Positions 27,683 to 36,368 of a stretch of 64,000 nt of DNA are shown one piece after another. The position numbers were made by a program, and so were the translations under genes. The notes under the pieces were generated by a model. That model did not search any database, was not told the origin of the DNA, and saw only the letters and a program-made list of their open reading frames with translations. This stretch comes from Sphingobacteriaceae bacterium DW12. GTDB lineage: Bacteria > Bacteroidota > Bacteroidia > Sphingobacteriales > Sphingobacteriaceae. Positions within the stretch are counted from its first letter, which is position 1. Every line of letters begins with the position of its first letter. The DNA lies in the NCBI GenBank assembly GCA_000783305.1, contig JROE01000004.1, positions 1-64,000 of the forward strand, in the 5' to 3' direction.

Positions 27683-27874
27683 GAGATAACACTTTGTGCA
27701 AAGGATTTATATCCATATGTTTGTGACAACAAAGGGAGAATGGAAAGAAGGAAAAAGGACGGATGAGCTAATACTCACCTTTTTCAAAAGCAAAATAAAC
27801 CAACTATGATAGACCCTAAAGTCTTAAAACTTGAAAAATATTACAACCTAACCAATTATAAACTAATTTTGAGC

Positions 27875-27910
27875 AAAAGGCCCGTCAACACCCACGACAG
27901 GCCTTTTTTA
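27875..27910 (+). terminator. Orphan Rho-independent terminator
   Basis: aaaggcc and ggccttt arms with further cg pairing inside, followed by T6. It lies 350 bp past the S9 gene and beyond a first terminator, with no known gene directly upstream. It implies a transcript, perhaps a small RNA, between about 27690 and 27910. Confidence 0.65.
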
Positions 27911-28429
27911 TTTATTAATGGGTTCTTTAAATAAAGACAGATGCTAAGGTGTATACCACAGGTAATTTCGTTGAATCATGTAGAAATGAGAACTATGAAA
28001 AAATCATTTTGCTGTTGCTAAGTTAAATTTAACTGTGTAAAATCAGATTTTCGAATAGCAAATTTGGAATTGCACAAGGTACATTTACTTTTTACCATTG
28101 GGATTTTCCAATGGTAAATTTGAAATAAACATCGAGTTGACCTTAAACAACATAACGATACAGCGGCCCCAAACAACAAACAAAGTGCTAATAATTAACA
28201 AATACACCACAGAAAAGATAAACACAAAAGTGGGCCGCAAACATTTTGCTCTTTTGCAAAAAATAGCCCGATTTCTTTCGTTGTTATACATTGCGCTACT
28301 TTATGACATCTCCTTAAACAACTATCGAGCATCCTGTAGGTGAACAACTATCGTATTTTCAAATACGGTAGTCTGCTCAGCTCCCCCTTGAAGTACCTCT
28401 ACGTGAAGAATTATTAAAAAAATAAACCG

Positions 28430-28437
28430 TACATTTG
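28430..28437 (+). promoter_or_regulatory. -7 box of the rbfA operon
   Basis: TACATTTG matches TAnnTTTG and lies 38 bp upstream of the rbfA ATG. No clear -33 TTG. Confidence 0.5.
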
Positions 28438-28474
28438 TCATCAATTCACTATTCAAATATCAAGTCACCCAACT

Positions 28475-28846
28475 ATGGCAACAGAAAGCAAAAGACAGCA
28501 ACGATTTGCGGGGGTCATTCAGCAGGATTTAGCAGAGCTATTTCAACGAGAAGGAAACCATTGGGCGCCCGGAGCATTTATCACAGTCACGCGGGTGCGC
28601 GTCACACCTGATTTAGCAATAGCAAGGGTTTACCTCAGTTTCCTAAATACAGCTACAGCGCAAGAGGACATAAAAGCTGTAAGGACTAAGACTACCGAAA
28701 TTAGATATAAGCTTGGTTCGAGAATTAAAAACCAAGCGCGGATCGTCCCTCAATTAGAGTTTTTCCTCGATGACACCAATGAGTATGTCGAACATATGGA
28801 CAAAATATTTGACGAAATCAGTAAAGAGCCAAGACAACCAGATTAG
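28475..28846 (+). CDS. rbfA: Ribosome-binding factor A
   Basis: 123 residues with the KH-like RbfA fold: KRQQRFAGVIQQDLAELF at the start, TVTRVRVTPDLAIARVYLS in the core, and RIVPQLEFFLDDTNEYVEHMDKIFDEI at the end (given in parts). It binds the 30S subunit during 16S rRNA 5'-end maturation. First gene of a tight operon; aat starts 20 bp after its stop. Confidence 0.95.
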   Translation: MATESKRQQRFAGVIQQDLAELFQREGNHWAPGAFITVTRVRVTPDLAIARVYLSFLNTATAQEDIKAVRTKTTEIRYKLGSRIKNQARIVPQLEFFLDDTNEYVEHMDKIFDEISKEPRQPD

Positions 28847-28866
28847 CAATCTGGTTTTTTAATGTC

Positions 28867-29502
28867 ATGATTTTTCAACTAGACAAAAACGAACTTACAT
28901 TTCCTCATCCCAGCTATGCTGATAACGATGGGCTACTAGCGATCGGAGGAGATCTTTCAACAGAAAGATTGATACTCGCATACGAAAATGGCATATTTCC
29001 ATGGTTTAGTGATGATTCCCCTATATTATGGTACGCTCCCCATAAGCGTTTTGTCATCTTTCCAGAGCGTCTACGAGTCAGCAAGAGTATGCGACAAACC
29101 ATTAGGAAAGGCATCTATACAACCACTTGTAACCAGTCATTTGCCGCAGTCATTCAACGATGTGCCCAAATCAGCAGAAAAGACCAAGAGGGCACGTGGA
29201 TTACACATGACATGATCCAAGCTTACATCACGCTATATAATTGTGGATATGCACATTCTATAGAGGTATGGGAAGAAAAAAAACTTGTAGGTGGATTATA
29301 TGGCGTGATGGCAACCACCGGAATATTTTGTGGCGAGAGCATGTTTTCAGAAACCTCAAATGCTTCGAAAATAGCATTGATAGATTTATTCCATTTTTTT
29401 AATCTCAAATTTGTAGATTGTCAATTCCATACGGATCACCTTGCCTCTATGGGTGGCGAGATGATTTCACAGGAAGATTATTTAGAGATGCTTAATATTT
29501 AA
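28867..29502 (+). CDS. aat: Leucyl/phenylalanyl-tRNA--protein transferase
   Basis: 211 residues. Typical Aat motifs are FPHPSYADNDGLLAIGGDL, GIFPWFSDDSPILWYAPHKR (in part) and GGLYGVMATTGIFCGESMFS. It attaches Leu or Phe from tRNA to proteins with N-terminal Arg or Lys, making them N-end-rule substrates for ClpAP. Located 20 bp after rbfA and 3 bp before the aminotransferase gene, so translation is probably coupled. Confidence 0.95.
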   Translation: MIFQLDKNELTFPHPSYADNDGLLAIGGDLSTERLILAYENGIFPWFSDDSPILWYAPHKRFVIFPERLRVSKSMRQTIRKGIYTTTCNQSFAAVIQRCAQISRKDQEGTWITHDMIQAYITLYNCGYAHSIEVWEEKKLVGGLYGVMATTGIFCGESMFSETSNASKIALIDLFHFFNLKFVDCQFHTDHLASMGGEMISQEDYLEMLNI

Positions 29503-29505
29503 CGC

Positions 29506-30594
29506 ATGCAATCATCTTATAAAACTTACTTTGATATCCCTGAAGATATCACTTATCTTTCTACGCCAGGCTCTGGATTGATTCCTTCAGAAATAAAACA
29601 GTGGCGAGCAGAACGAGATATCGCATTTTTCGAAACTGCTACCGACTTGCGAGAACAACAGGGCGCATTTATAAAGCAAGTAAAGCAATCTATTGCACGT
29701 TTTTTTGGAACTACTTCCCATAATATCTTTTGTACACCTAACTTTTCAAATGGATTTAATGTCTTATTGAATGGTCTTCCAAAAGATGCTCGTATACTGC
29801 TATTAGAAGATGACTATCCGTCAGTAAATTTCCCAGTAATAAGCCGAGATTTCGACCATACGTTTGTTGAAGTCAATGAAAATTTGGAAAAAAACGTAAT
29901 AGAAGCCATCGGACATTACAAACCAGATGTATTTATCCTAAGTATCGTCCAATATATTTCGGGCATAAAAATAGATCTGCCGTTTGTCCAAGAACTAAAG
30001 CACCGCTACCCCGATATGATGATTATTGGAGATGGCACGCAATTTTTAGGTACCGAAGCTTTCCATTTTGACACTTCGGGTTTCGATGCCATAGGATGCA
30101 GTGGATACAAGTGGTTGATGTCGGGTTTTGGAAATGGCTTCTTCATCCTCAATGAAAAAACCAGGAACTATTTATATAGGGAAGCTCAACAGCAAACACC
30201 AACTTTTGAAAAAATGTGGGAGGGGAAAACCATACTTCAATTGTACTTTGAACCAGGTCATGTAGACACTTTAGCACAGGGAACGCTCCAGCAATCCTTA
30301 CATTTTCTAGAGAAGCTTACTATAGAACGCACATCTGCTTATACACAAGAATTGACAGACGCAGCAAAAGCAGAATTTGAAGCCCGAGGTATCTTATCCA
30401 CCATAATCAGCAAAAGGCAAGTATCCAGCAATATCTTCAATCTACAAATTGAACCGCGTCATTTCTCAACGTTAATGGACAATGGTATTAAGTGCTTTCC
30501 TCGAGGTAATGGCATCCGAATAGGATTCCACCTGTACAACGACCTAAGGGATTTGGAAATGTTATTACATGTAATTGACTTTCAACTGAAGTAG
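29506..30594 (+). CDS. Class V aminotransferase-fold PLP enzyme
   Basis: 362 residues. The PLP-binding lysine is Lys202 in GCSGYKWLMSGFG, and the phosphate/ring-contacting Asp and Gln are in IIGDGTQFLG. It resembles cysteine-desulfurase/isopenicillin-epimerase-like members of the class V family; the substrate is not predictable. No desulfurase-type catalytic Cys loop is apparent. Third gene of rbfA-aat-aminotransferase, 3 bp after aat. Confidence 0.85.
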   Translation: MQSSYKTYFDIPEDITYLSTPGSGLIPSEIKQWRAERDIAFFETATDLREQQGAFIKQVKQSIARFFGTTSHNIFCTPNFSNGFNVLLNGLPKDARILLLEDDYPSVNFPVISRDFDHTFVEVNENLEKNVIEAIGHYKPDVFILSIVQYISGIKIDLPFVQELKHRYPDMMIIGDGTQFLGTEAFHFDTSGFDAIGCSGYKWLMSGFGNGFFILNEKTRNYLYREAQQQTPTFEKMWEGKTILQLYFEPGHVDTLAQGTLQQSLHFLEKLTIERTSAYTQELTDAAKAEFEARGILSTIISKRQVSSNIFNLQIEPRHFSTLMDNGIKCFPRGNGIRIGFHLYNDLRDLEMLLHVIDFQLK

Positions 30595-30788
30595 GAGGAA
30601 AACTATCGTTGGCAAATGGAACAGAGGCCAAAGTACTTTAAAGTATATATAGATGAAACTGAGAAATAATTGATTTTTTGTATCAAAATCATTTATCATC
30701 CCATCCAACTCTCATCAGTATTTAAAAAACGTCAAAGGCTGTGGGGATATCTTTGGAAACAGATAATAATGAATTAAAAAATAACGAG

Positions 30789-31436
30789 ATGAAATTTAAA
30801 ATAGGAGACCTGGTCAGATTCGTTGACGAACCAATCGAAGGCCACATCACATCTTTTCAACACAATGATATCATTGGTGTGACAGATGATACAGGATTTG
30901 AGATCCCCGTACTCAGTAATAAAGTCACCTTAGTACATGGCAACATGCAACGCGAAGATGATGAACAAGAAGAAGTGAAAATGATTGTGGAGCCGACACA
31001 ATTTATAGAAAACGGCATATTATTAGGAATCTCGGGCGACCAAAAAGAAGGCTTAGCAAAGCTACATATCATCAACATGACTTCTTACGAACTACTGGTC
31101 AGTATCTTCGAAGTCCATAACAACAAAGTAAAGGGAATCTTCGCAGAAAAAGTAGACAAGCACAGTGCTTCCGCTTTCTTTTCCGCCAATTTCAGTAATG
31201 TGGGAAACTGGCCCATCTTTCACTTTCAAATCCTTAGACATCGATCATCACTCCATAAGGTAAATGAACTATTGGATAGAGAGCAGCGTGTTCGTCCTAT
31301 AGACTTGACAGAGACCAAACATCTCAATACCACTTTGGGTGAAAAAATATGGTATTATGAATTGGACAATCAAGAGGAAATTGGTCTTGACAAATTGAAA
31401 TCACACTTTATTTCGAATAGACCGAATAGAAAATAG
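30789..31436 (+). CDS. DUF2027-like protein without Smr domain
   Basis: 215 residues from ATG 30789 (MKFKIGDLVRF); an in-frame GTG at 30741 would add 16 poorly conserved-looking residues. The N-terminal 50 residues (KIGDLVRFVDEP..GHITSF ... TGFEIPVLSNKVTLV) form a small beta-barrel like that of DUF2027 proteins, which in Bacteroidota usually continue with a middle domain and a C-terminal Smr nuclease domain. Here residues 75-215 cover the middle domain only, and no Smr motif (DLHG/GxGxG) is present. Function unknown. Confidence 0.7.
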   Translation: MKFKIGDLVRFVDEPIEGHITSFQHNDIIGVTDDTGFEIPVLSNKVTLVHGNMQREDDEQEEVKMIVEPTQFIENGILLGISGDQKEGLAKLHIINMTSYELLVSIFEVHNNKVKGIFAEKVDKHSASAFFSANFSNVGNWPIFHFQILRHRSSLHKVNELLDREQRVRPIDLTETKHLNTTLGEKIWYYELDNQEEIGLDKLKSHFISNRPNRK

Positions 31437-31464
31437 GCTGGTAAATCCGCCCTATTTTCTATTC
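31424..31464. terminator. Bidirectional terminator between DUF2027-like gene and small membrane protein gene
   Basis: gaatagaaaatagg and cctattttctattc pair over 14 bp around a loop of about 12 nt. Both stop codons lie in or beside the hairpin. Confidence 0.65.
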
Positions 31465-31869
31465 TTCAGCACCTTCTCTCACCTTACGAGGTTGCCAAGT
31501 ACTAAGGAGCAAACACAAAACTCCTAGAAGGTATACGATCCACCCCCATCGCATATGTATAGATTTAGAAAGTATACCGTCCGCAAACTTCCATCCAAAA
31601 TAGTTGTTAATCTTAAAAAAAACTGCGGAAACACTAATTAAATACCACACGGCAGTAACTCTTGCCATTAATCTATAAAACCCTAGTTGCCTAACAAAGA
31701 ATAATAGGCCGGTAATACCAACAATGATATAGGTGATAAAGAATAAAGCCTCATCCGTTTGATATAGATTCCAATTGCCCTTTATAGGAACCTTTAACAT
31801 CGGTAATATTCCGGAAATCAAACATAGGAATAATCCCACCAAGACAAACTTTTTACGAACAATCAACAT
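31459..31869 (-). CDS. Small membrane protein of unknown function
   Basis: 136 residues with four predicted membrane helices (about 8-25, 40-60, 70-90, 107-125) and a basic C-terminal tail (QPRKVREGAEE). No family is recognised. Codon use is like its neighbours and no overlapping gene competes. Upstream lies an A/T-rich region of 360 bp shared with divergent hemA. Confidence 0.65.
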   Translation of the reverse strand: MLIVRKKFVLVGLFLCLISGILPMLKVPIKGNWNLYQTDEALFFITYIIVGITGLLFFVRQLGFYRLMARVTAVWYLISVSAVFFKINNYFGWKFADGILSKSIHMRWGWIVYLLGVLCLLLSTWQPRKVREGAEE

Positions 31870-32229
31870 ACTCTCAAATTATTTATAAATCCATCAAAAG
31901 TAACTATAGTTGCCTATATCTTCATGTAAAAAAAATGAAAAGTAGGTTCATAGGTGACCCCATATAACAACTTTACAAACTACCCCACAACCACTGTAGT
32001 CTTTATCATTTTATACAATATCTAAAGTCTTTTAAGATTGACAAAAAATGATAATGGTCACTATTTTTTGCAAACAACAAATGTAATTTTCTAAAAAACA
32101 GATAATTAACAATAATTTAACATTATTTATAATCGTTCTAAATTCTTGTGTATGACAGATTTTTGACAGAACACATGCCGCTTTAACCTACATTTGCACA
32201 ACTAATATAGTGAGCAACAAGATTTAGCT
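31870..32229. other. Divergent intergenic region before hemA
   Basis: 360 bp, very A/T-rich. The only recognisable element is the TACATTTG -7 box at 32189-32196 for hemA. I see no small gene, repeat or RNA structure. Confidence 0.5.
32189..32196 (+). promoter_or_regulatory. -7 box of hemA
   Basis: TACATTTG, 33 bp before the hemA start codon, fits the Bacteroidota consensus. The nearest upstream TTG is at 23 bp instead of 17-19. Confidence 0.5.
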
Positions 32230-33471
32230 TTGAAGAATTTAAAAGTTATAGCATTTACACATAAGCATGTCGAGCTTAAAGACCTTGGCAATCTAGTCAT
32301 TTGTAATGAAGAGCTAGAGAGCAGATTGGTCAACTTAAAACATAGTCTTGATATTCCTGAGATCTTCTATATCGGCACATGTAATCGTGTCGAGTTTGTC
32401 TTTTATGGAGCCTATGAATTAAGTGACGACTTTGTGGCAAAGTTTATGGAGAAACTAAACTTTTGTGTTCCTCAAGAACGTCTTCAATGCTACCTTGGAC
32501 AGGTCAATCGTTACGAAGGTCTAGATGCTCTCAACCATCTTTTACGTATGTCCTGCTCACTAGAGAGCTTAGTAGTTGGCGAAAAAGAAATACTTGCGCA
32601 AGTACGACGTGCATACGAAAAGTGCAAAGAAGCTGGTTTTACAGGAGACTTTCTACGATTGATGATGGATCGCCTGATTAAGACCGCTAAAGAGGTCTAC
32701 ACCTATACTAAAATATCTAGAAACCCTATTTCGGTAGTATCACTTGCTTATCGCAAACTCAGAGAGTTAAAATTAAGCAAAAACCCAAGAATTTTGGTCA
32801 TAGGCTCAGGAGAGACCAATCAGAATCTTGCGAAATACCTACAAAAGCATAAATTTACAAACTTTGTTATCTTCAACCGTACAGTTGAAAACGCAAAAGT
32901 ACTTGCCGCTGAACTTAATGCACCTATCTATCCATTGAGTGCTTTGAAAGATTACAAAAATGGGTTTGACATATTGATTACTTGTACTGGTGCTCCTGAT
33001 TCGATTGTCAATGAAGAGATGTATCAGTCTTTGTTAAACGGGGAGACAGACAAGAAAATAATTGTCGACCTAGCCATTCCGAATGACATAGACGCAGCGG
33101 TCATTGCCAAATATCCAATACATTATATCGAGGTCAGTAGCCTACAGGCAATTGCTGAGAAGAATATACAAGAGCGTTATGATGAACTTTCCAGTGCAGA
33201 ACTCATCATCAAACAAAACATAGAAGAGTTCCTTCCCCTTGTAAAACAGCGACGCGTAGAAATAGCAATGCGTCAAGTTCCTGAAAAAATCAAGGAAATT
33301 AAATCCTTCGCAATGAATGAGGTATTTGCACAAGACCTGAATAAGCTTGACCCACAAGCAAGAGAGGTTTTGGAGAAGGTCATCAGTTACATGGAGAAAA
33401 AATACATAAAAGTCCCCATGGTCATGGCCAAAGAAATCTTGGTAAAATCTACAGATATCGACAACAACTAG
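32230..33471 (+). CDS. hemA: Glutamyl-tRNA reductase
   Basis: 413 residues from a TTG start at 32230 (MKNLKVIAFTHK). The catalytic cysteine is Cys51 in GTCNRVEF; SCSLESLVVGEKEILAQVR and the NADPH-binding VIGSGETNQNLAKYL follow, with a C-terminal dimerisation helix. It reduces glutamyl-tRNA(Glu) to glutamate-1-semialdehyde, committing carbon to haem by the C5 route. First of four haem genes in pathway-related order (hemA, hemCD, hemB, hemL). Confidence 0.95.
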   Translation: MKNLKVIAFTHKHVELKDLGNLVICNEELESRLVNLKHSLDIPEIFYIGTCNRVEFVFYGAYELSDDFVAKFMEKLNFCVPQERLQCYLGQVNRYEGLDALNHLLRMSCSLESLVVGEKEILAQVRRAYEKCKEAGFTGDFLRLMMDRLIKTAKEVYTYTKISRNPISVVSLAYRKLRELKLSKNPRILVIGSGETNQNLAKYLQKHKFTNFVIFNRTVENAKVLAAELNAPIYPLSALKDYKNGFDILITCTGAPDSIVNEEMYQSLLNGETDKKIIVDLAIPNDIDAAVIAKYPIHYIEVSSLQAIAEKNIQERYDELSSAELIIKQNIEEFLPLVKQRRVEIAMRQVPEKIKEIKSFAMNEVFAQDLNKLDPQAREVLEKVISYMEKKYIKVPMVMAKEILVKSTDIDNN

Positions 33472-33544
33472 ATTTACATATTCCTTTTTCTTAAAAATCG
33501 ATATATTCTGACAGTGCTATGTCGGCATTGTACATCTATTTGGC

Positions 33545-33552
33545 TAAATTTG
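33545..33552 (+). promoter_or_regulatory. -7 box of hemCD
   Basis: TAAATTTG, 37 bp before the GTG start; suggests that hemCD can be transcribed separately from hemA. Confidence 0.4.
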
Positions 33553-33588
33553 CGCTATCATATTCTAATCTATTTAATATAGTATAAC

Positions 33589-35175
33589 GTGAACAGAAAA
33601 TTAATCATTGGAACCCGCGGAAGCGCTCTTGCAATGTGGCAAGCTAACCATATCAAAGATAGACTTGCCGGCGTAGGCATCGAAGCCGACTTAAAAGTAA
33701 TCAAAACCCAAGGTGATATCATACAACACCTGAGACTTGACAAATTAGAAGGAAAGGGGTTCTTCACAAAAGAGTTAGAGGAAGAATTGCTTTCCGGAAC
33801 CATTGACCTCGCTGTTCATTCACATAAAGACCTCCCTACTGTAAATCCTCCAGGGTTAATTATTGCAGCAGTCTCCGAACGCGAAAATCCTGCTGAACTA
33901 TTAATTGTACTAAAAGACTGTGTTGATATCAAAAAACGTCTGTCCTTAAAACATAACGCAACGGTAGGCACTTCCTCCAACCGAAGAAAAGCTCAATTGC
34001 TCTCTCTACGGCCAGATTTAGAATTTGACGACTTGAGAGGCAATCTTCAAACACGTATTCAAAAGTTGAGAGATGAGAACTATGATGCGATTGTGTTAGC
34101 AAAAGCGGGCATAGAGCGCATTGAAATGGATCTTTCAGAATTTCATGTAGAAGAGATTCCTCCAGTAGAAATCATTCCAGCACCAGCTCAAGGAGTATTG
34201 GCAATTCAAATTCGAGAAAGCGACCAAGAACTTTTCCAAACATTGCAAGCAATCCATGATGATGCTGTAGCAGAGGTTATAGCAGTTGAAAGAAAAGTAC
34301 TTAATCTATTTGATGCTGGCTGTCACGCCCCTCTAGGCTGCTATTGCCGCAAAGTTGACAACAAGTATGAAGCTTGGACATCAGTAGCCGACACCAGCGA
34401 TGAATTTCCTGACCGTCTGTATATCCAAAGGGATACAACTGATGGAATGGCCGAAGAGATTTTTGCGAAATTTGCTAAAGACCGAAAACTTCCAGGATCA
34501 GTATTCATTTCTAGGGATATTGATGAAAACACCTATTTTGCCCGTGCATTGGCCAAACATAATATCGTCATCGACGCTCGTTCATTAATACGAATATATC
34601 CTGTTATCAACAAATTAGACCCATTTATCCTTAAACATGTAGACTGGGTATTCTTTGCTAGCAAGAATGGAATTGATCATTTCTTTGCTTTGGAGCCCCA
34701 ACTCCGCAAACACACTAAAATAGGTGTCGTAGGCAGGGGATCTGAAGAAGCTTTACGCAAGTATGATCGTATAGCAGATTTTTCAGGTGATGACTTCGGT
34801 ATACATACCGATGAAATCGGCCACGAATTTGCAAAGATTGCCGACGGACAGACCGTATTGTTCCCTAGAGCTAAAGGTTCGTTAGAAACCATTCAAAAAG
34901 CGATGACGGCAGATACGAAAATAATCGACATGCCTGTTTACGAGACAGTACTGGAAGAAGACGTAGCAGCCTCTGCTGCCGATGTCCTGATCTTTACTAG
35001 TCCAAGCAATGTAGAGGCTTATTTCAATGATAACCTCATCGAACCTGGGCAACAAATCATATCAATAGGAAAGTCAACCGGTGCCAAGATTGAGGAAATG
35101 GGGTTACCATACGTCACTCCTTATTCTCCAGATGAAATAGGCCTTGCAGAGGCTGTGTTCGGATTGAAGTATTAA
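33589..35175 (+). CDS. hemCD: Fused hydroxymethylbilane synthase / uroporphyrinogen-III synthase
   Basis: 528 residues from a GTG start. Residues 1-305 are hydroxymethylbilane synthase (IGTRGSALAMWQA, GKGFFTKELEEELL, HSHKDLPT), with the dipyrromethane-cofactor cysteine Cys245 in FDAGCHAPLGCY. Residues about 315-528 are a uroporphyrinogen-III synthase module (FISRDIDEN at the start, VFFASKNGIDHF, IFTSPSNVEAYF near the end). The fusion joins two consecutive steps, so the unstable linear tetrapyrrole could pass directly to the cyclising domain. Such fusions are known in a few groups; here the frame is intact, with no sign of an internal start. Confidence 0.93.
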   Translation: MNRKLIIGTRGSALAMWQANHIKDRLAGVGIEADLKVIKTQGDIIQHLRLDKLEGKGFFTKELEEELLSGTIDLAVHSHKDLPTVNPPGLIIAAVSERENPAELLIVLKDCVDIKKRLSLKHNATVGTSSNRRKAQLLSLRPDLEFDDLRGNLQTRIQKLRDENYDAIVLAKAGIERIEMDLSEFHVEEIPPVEIIPAPAQGVLAIQIRESDQELFQTLQAIHDDAVAEVIAVERKVLNLFDAGCHAPLGCYCRKVDNKYEAWTSVADTSDEFPDRLYIQRDTTDGMAEEIFAKFAKDRKLPGSVFISRDIDENTYFARALAKHNIVIDARSLIRIYPVINKLDPFILKHVDWVFFASKNGIDHFFALEPQLRKHTKIGVVGRGSEEALRKYDRIADFSGDDFGIHTDEIGHEFAKIADGQTVLFPRAKGSLETIQKAMTADTKIIDMPVYETVLEEDVAASAADVLIFTSPSNVEAYFNDNLIEPGQQIISIGKSTGAKIEEMGLPYVTPYSPDEIGLAEAVFGLKY

Positions 35176-35195
35176 CATTCAAAAAAGCAATTAAA

Positions 35196-35238
35196 AGATA
35201 GCGTAAAAGGGATTGCTCCCATTTATGCGCCCTTATCT
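35196..35238 (+). other. Long imperfect hairpin between hemCD and hemB
   Basis: gcgtaaa..ggga..tccc..tttatgcgc folds into a nested stem with agata/tatct outside. There is no T-run, so it is not a standard terminator. It could be an mRNA processing or attenuation element. Confidence 0.45.
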
Positions 35239-35252
35239 AATATCAAAACAAC

Positions 35253-36227
35253 ATGTTACAACGTCCTAGAAGAAATCGTAAATCTGCCGTGATTCGCGAC
35301 ATGATTCAAGAGACACGTTTAGACGCGTCTAATTTAATCTTTCCTTTATTTATAGTAGAGGGGAAAAACCAGAAAACCGAAGTCTCTTCGATGCCTGGCA
35401 TCTATCGATATTCGATTGATAATCTCTTACGTGAAGTCGAAAGTTGCTTAGCTCTAGGCTTAAAATCTTTTGATCTCTTCCCTAATATAGAAGAAGCCTT
35501 AAAGGATAAGTATGCAACCGAAAGTTACCGCAGCGGAAATCTATACACGCGTGCCATCAAAGAAGTAAAGGAAAATTTTCCAGAGGCGTGTTTGGTGACA
35601 GATGTCGCGATGGATCCCTACAGTAGTGATGGACACGACGGAATCGTTGAAAACGGCAGGATATTGAACGATGAAACCCTTGATGTATTAGGTAAAATGG
35701 CGTTAGCTCATGCGCAGGCGGGTGCAGATATTATCGCACCATCAGATATGATGGATGGTCGAATTGGATACATTCGCAATATACTTGATAAAAATGGTTT
35801 TACCGAGGTCTCTCTAATGTCCTATACCGCCAAATATGCTTCCGCATTCTATGGTCCATTCCGAGATGCTTTAGGGTCGGCACCAAAGCATGGTGATAAA
35901 AAAACCTACCAGATGAATCCTGCCAATTCAAGAGAAGCTCTGATTGAAGCACAACTAGATGCCCAAGAAGGCGCAGATTTTTTGATGGTCAAGCCCGGTC
36001 TCCCTTATTTGGATATCATCAAGTTATTGGCAGACAACTTTGATCTACCTATTGCCGCATATAATGTCAGCGGTGAGTATGCGATGCTGAAGGCCGCTGC
36101 TCAAAACGGTTGGTTAGATGAAGAACGCTCCATAATGGAAACATTGCTAAGTTTTAGAAGAGCGGGGGCAACTGCAATCCTAACCTATCATTCCAAAGAA
36201 GTGCTGGAAAAAGGTTGGTTAAAATAA
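35253..36227 (+). CDS. hemB: Porphobilinogen synthase (delta-aminolevulinate dehydratase)
   Basis: 324 residues. The two Schiff-base lysines are in MSYTAKYASAFYGPF and FLMVKPGLPYLD. The metal-binding region has VATDVAMDPYSSDGHDG-like sequence (VTDVAMDPYSSDGHDG) without the three-cysteine zinc site of animal enzymes, pointing to a magnesium-dependent type. It condenses two 5-aminolevulinates to porphobilinogen. A strong terminator follows. Confidence 0.95.
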   Translation: MLQRPRRNRKSAVIRDMIQETRLDASNLIFPLFIVEGKNQKTEVSSMPGIYRYSIDNLLREVESCLALGLKSFDLFPNIEEALKDKYATESYRSGNLYTRAIKEVKENFPEACLVTDVAMDPYSSDGHDGIVENGRILNDETLDVLGKMALAHAQAGADIIAPSDMMDGRIGYIRNILDKNGFTEVSLMSYTAKYASAFYGPFRDALGSAPKHGDKKTYQMNPANSREALIEAQLDAQEGADFLMVKPGLPYLDIIKLLADNFDLPIAAYNVSGEYAMLKAAAQNGWLDEERSIMETLLSFRRAGATAILTYHSKEVLEKGWLK

Positions 36228-36232
36228 TCCAT

Positions 36233-36264
36233 ATGCCCGAACACATGTTTCGGGCATTTTTATT
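36233..36264 (+). terminator. Rho-independent terminator after hemB
   Basis: Perfect 9-bp stem atgcccgaa/ttcgggcat, 7-nt loop, tail tttttatttt. Confidence 0.88.
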
Positions 36265-36340
36265 TTATGTCCAATCAACCTCTTATTGTCAATCTAACCT
36301 CATAGTTCTAATCAAAAGTGGTTATTCGCAAATAAATAGA

Positions 36341-36348
36341 TAATTTTG
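36341..36348 (+). promoter_or_regulatory. -7 box of hemL
   Basis: TAATTTTG, 21 bp before the hemL ATG and after the hemB terminator, indicating independent transcription of hemL. Confidence 0.5.
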
Positions 36349-36368
36349 GGGCGATAACAACGACAACT

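Larger units (their letters stand above)
27683..28474. other. Long non-coding stretch with hairpins, no convincing gene
   Basis: Nearly 800 bp without a protein gene I can support. It holds a terminator (27875-27910) that no recognised gene explains, a mini-frame MKKSFCCC (27995-28021) followed at once by the 14-bp palindrome agttaaatttaact (28021-28034), a 10-bp hairpin (28092-28117), a GC-rich pair gcggccc/gggccgc that encloses an A-rich stretch (about 28163-28242), and an 11-of-12 hairpin (28347-28372). The frames of 68 and 81 codons around 28085-28343 overlap these structures on opposite strands and look accidental. A small RNA gene ending at 27910 is possible. Confidence 0.5.

Noticed and set aside
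27690-27810. Possible riboswitch
   Set aside because: The short stems do not match the conserved core of any riboswitch I can recall, and no metabolic gene follows closely.
27806-27934. 42-codon frame beginning MIDPKVLKLEK before the orphan terminator
   Set aside because: The frame reads through the terminator stem, so it cannot be a normal gene; more likely accidental inside a possible small RNA.
28085-28343. Two opposed frames (68 codons minus, 81 codons plus) in the 950-bp gap
   Set aside because: They overlap each other and several hairpins, have no promoter or ribosome site, and show no family resemblance.
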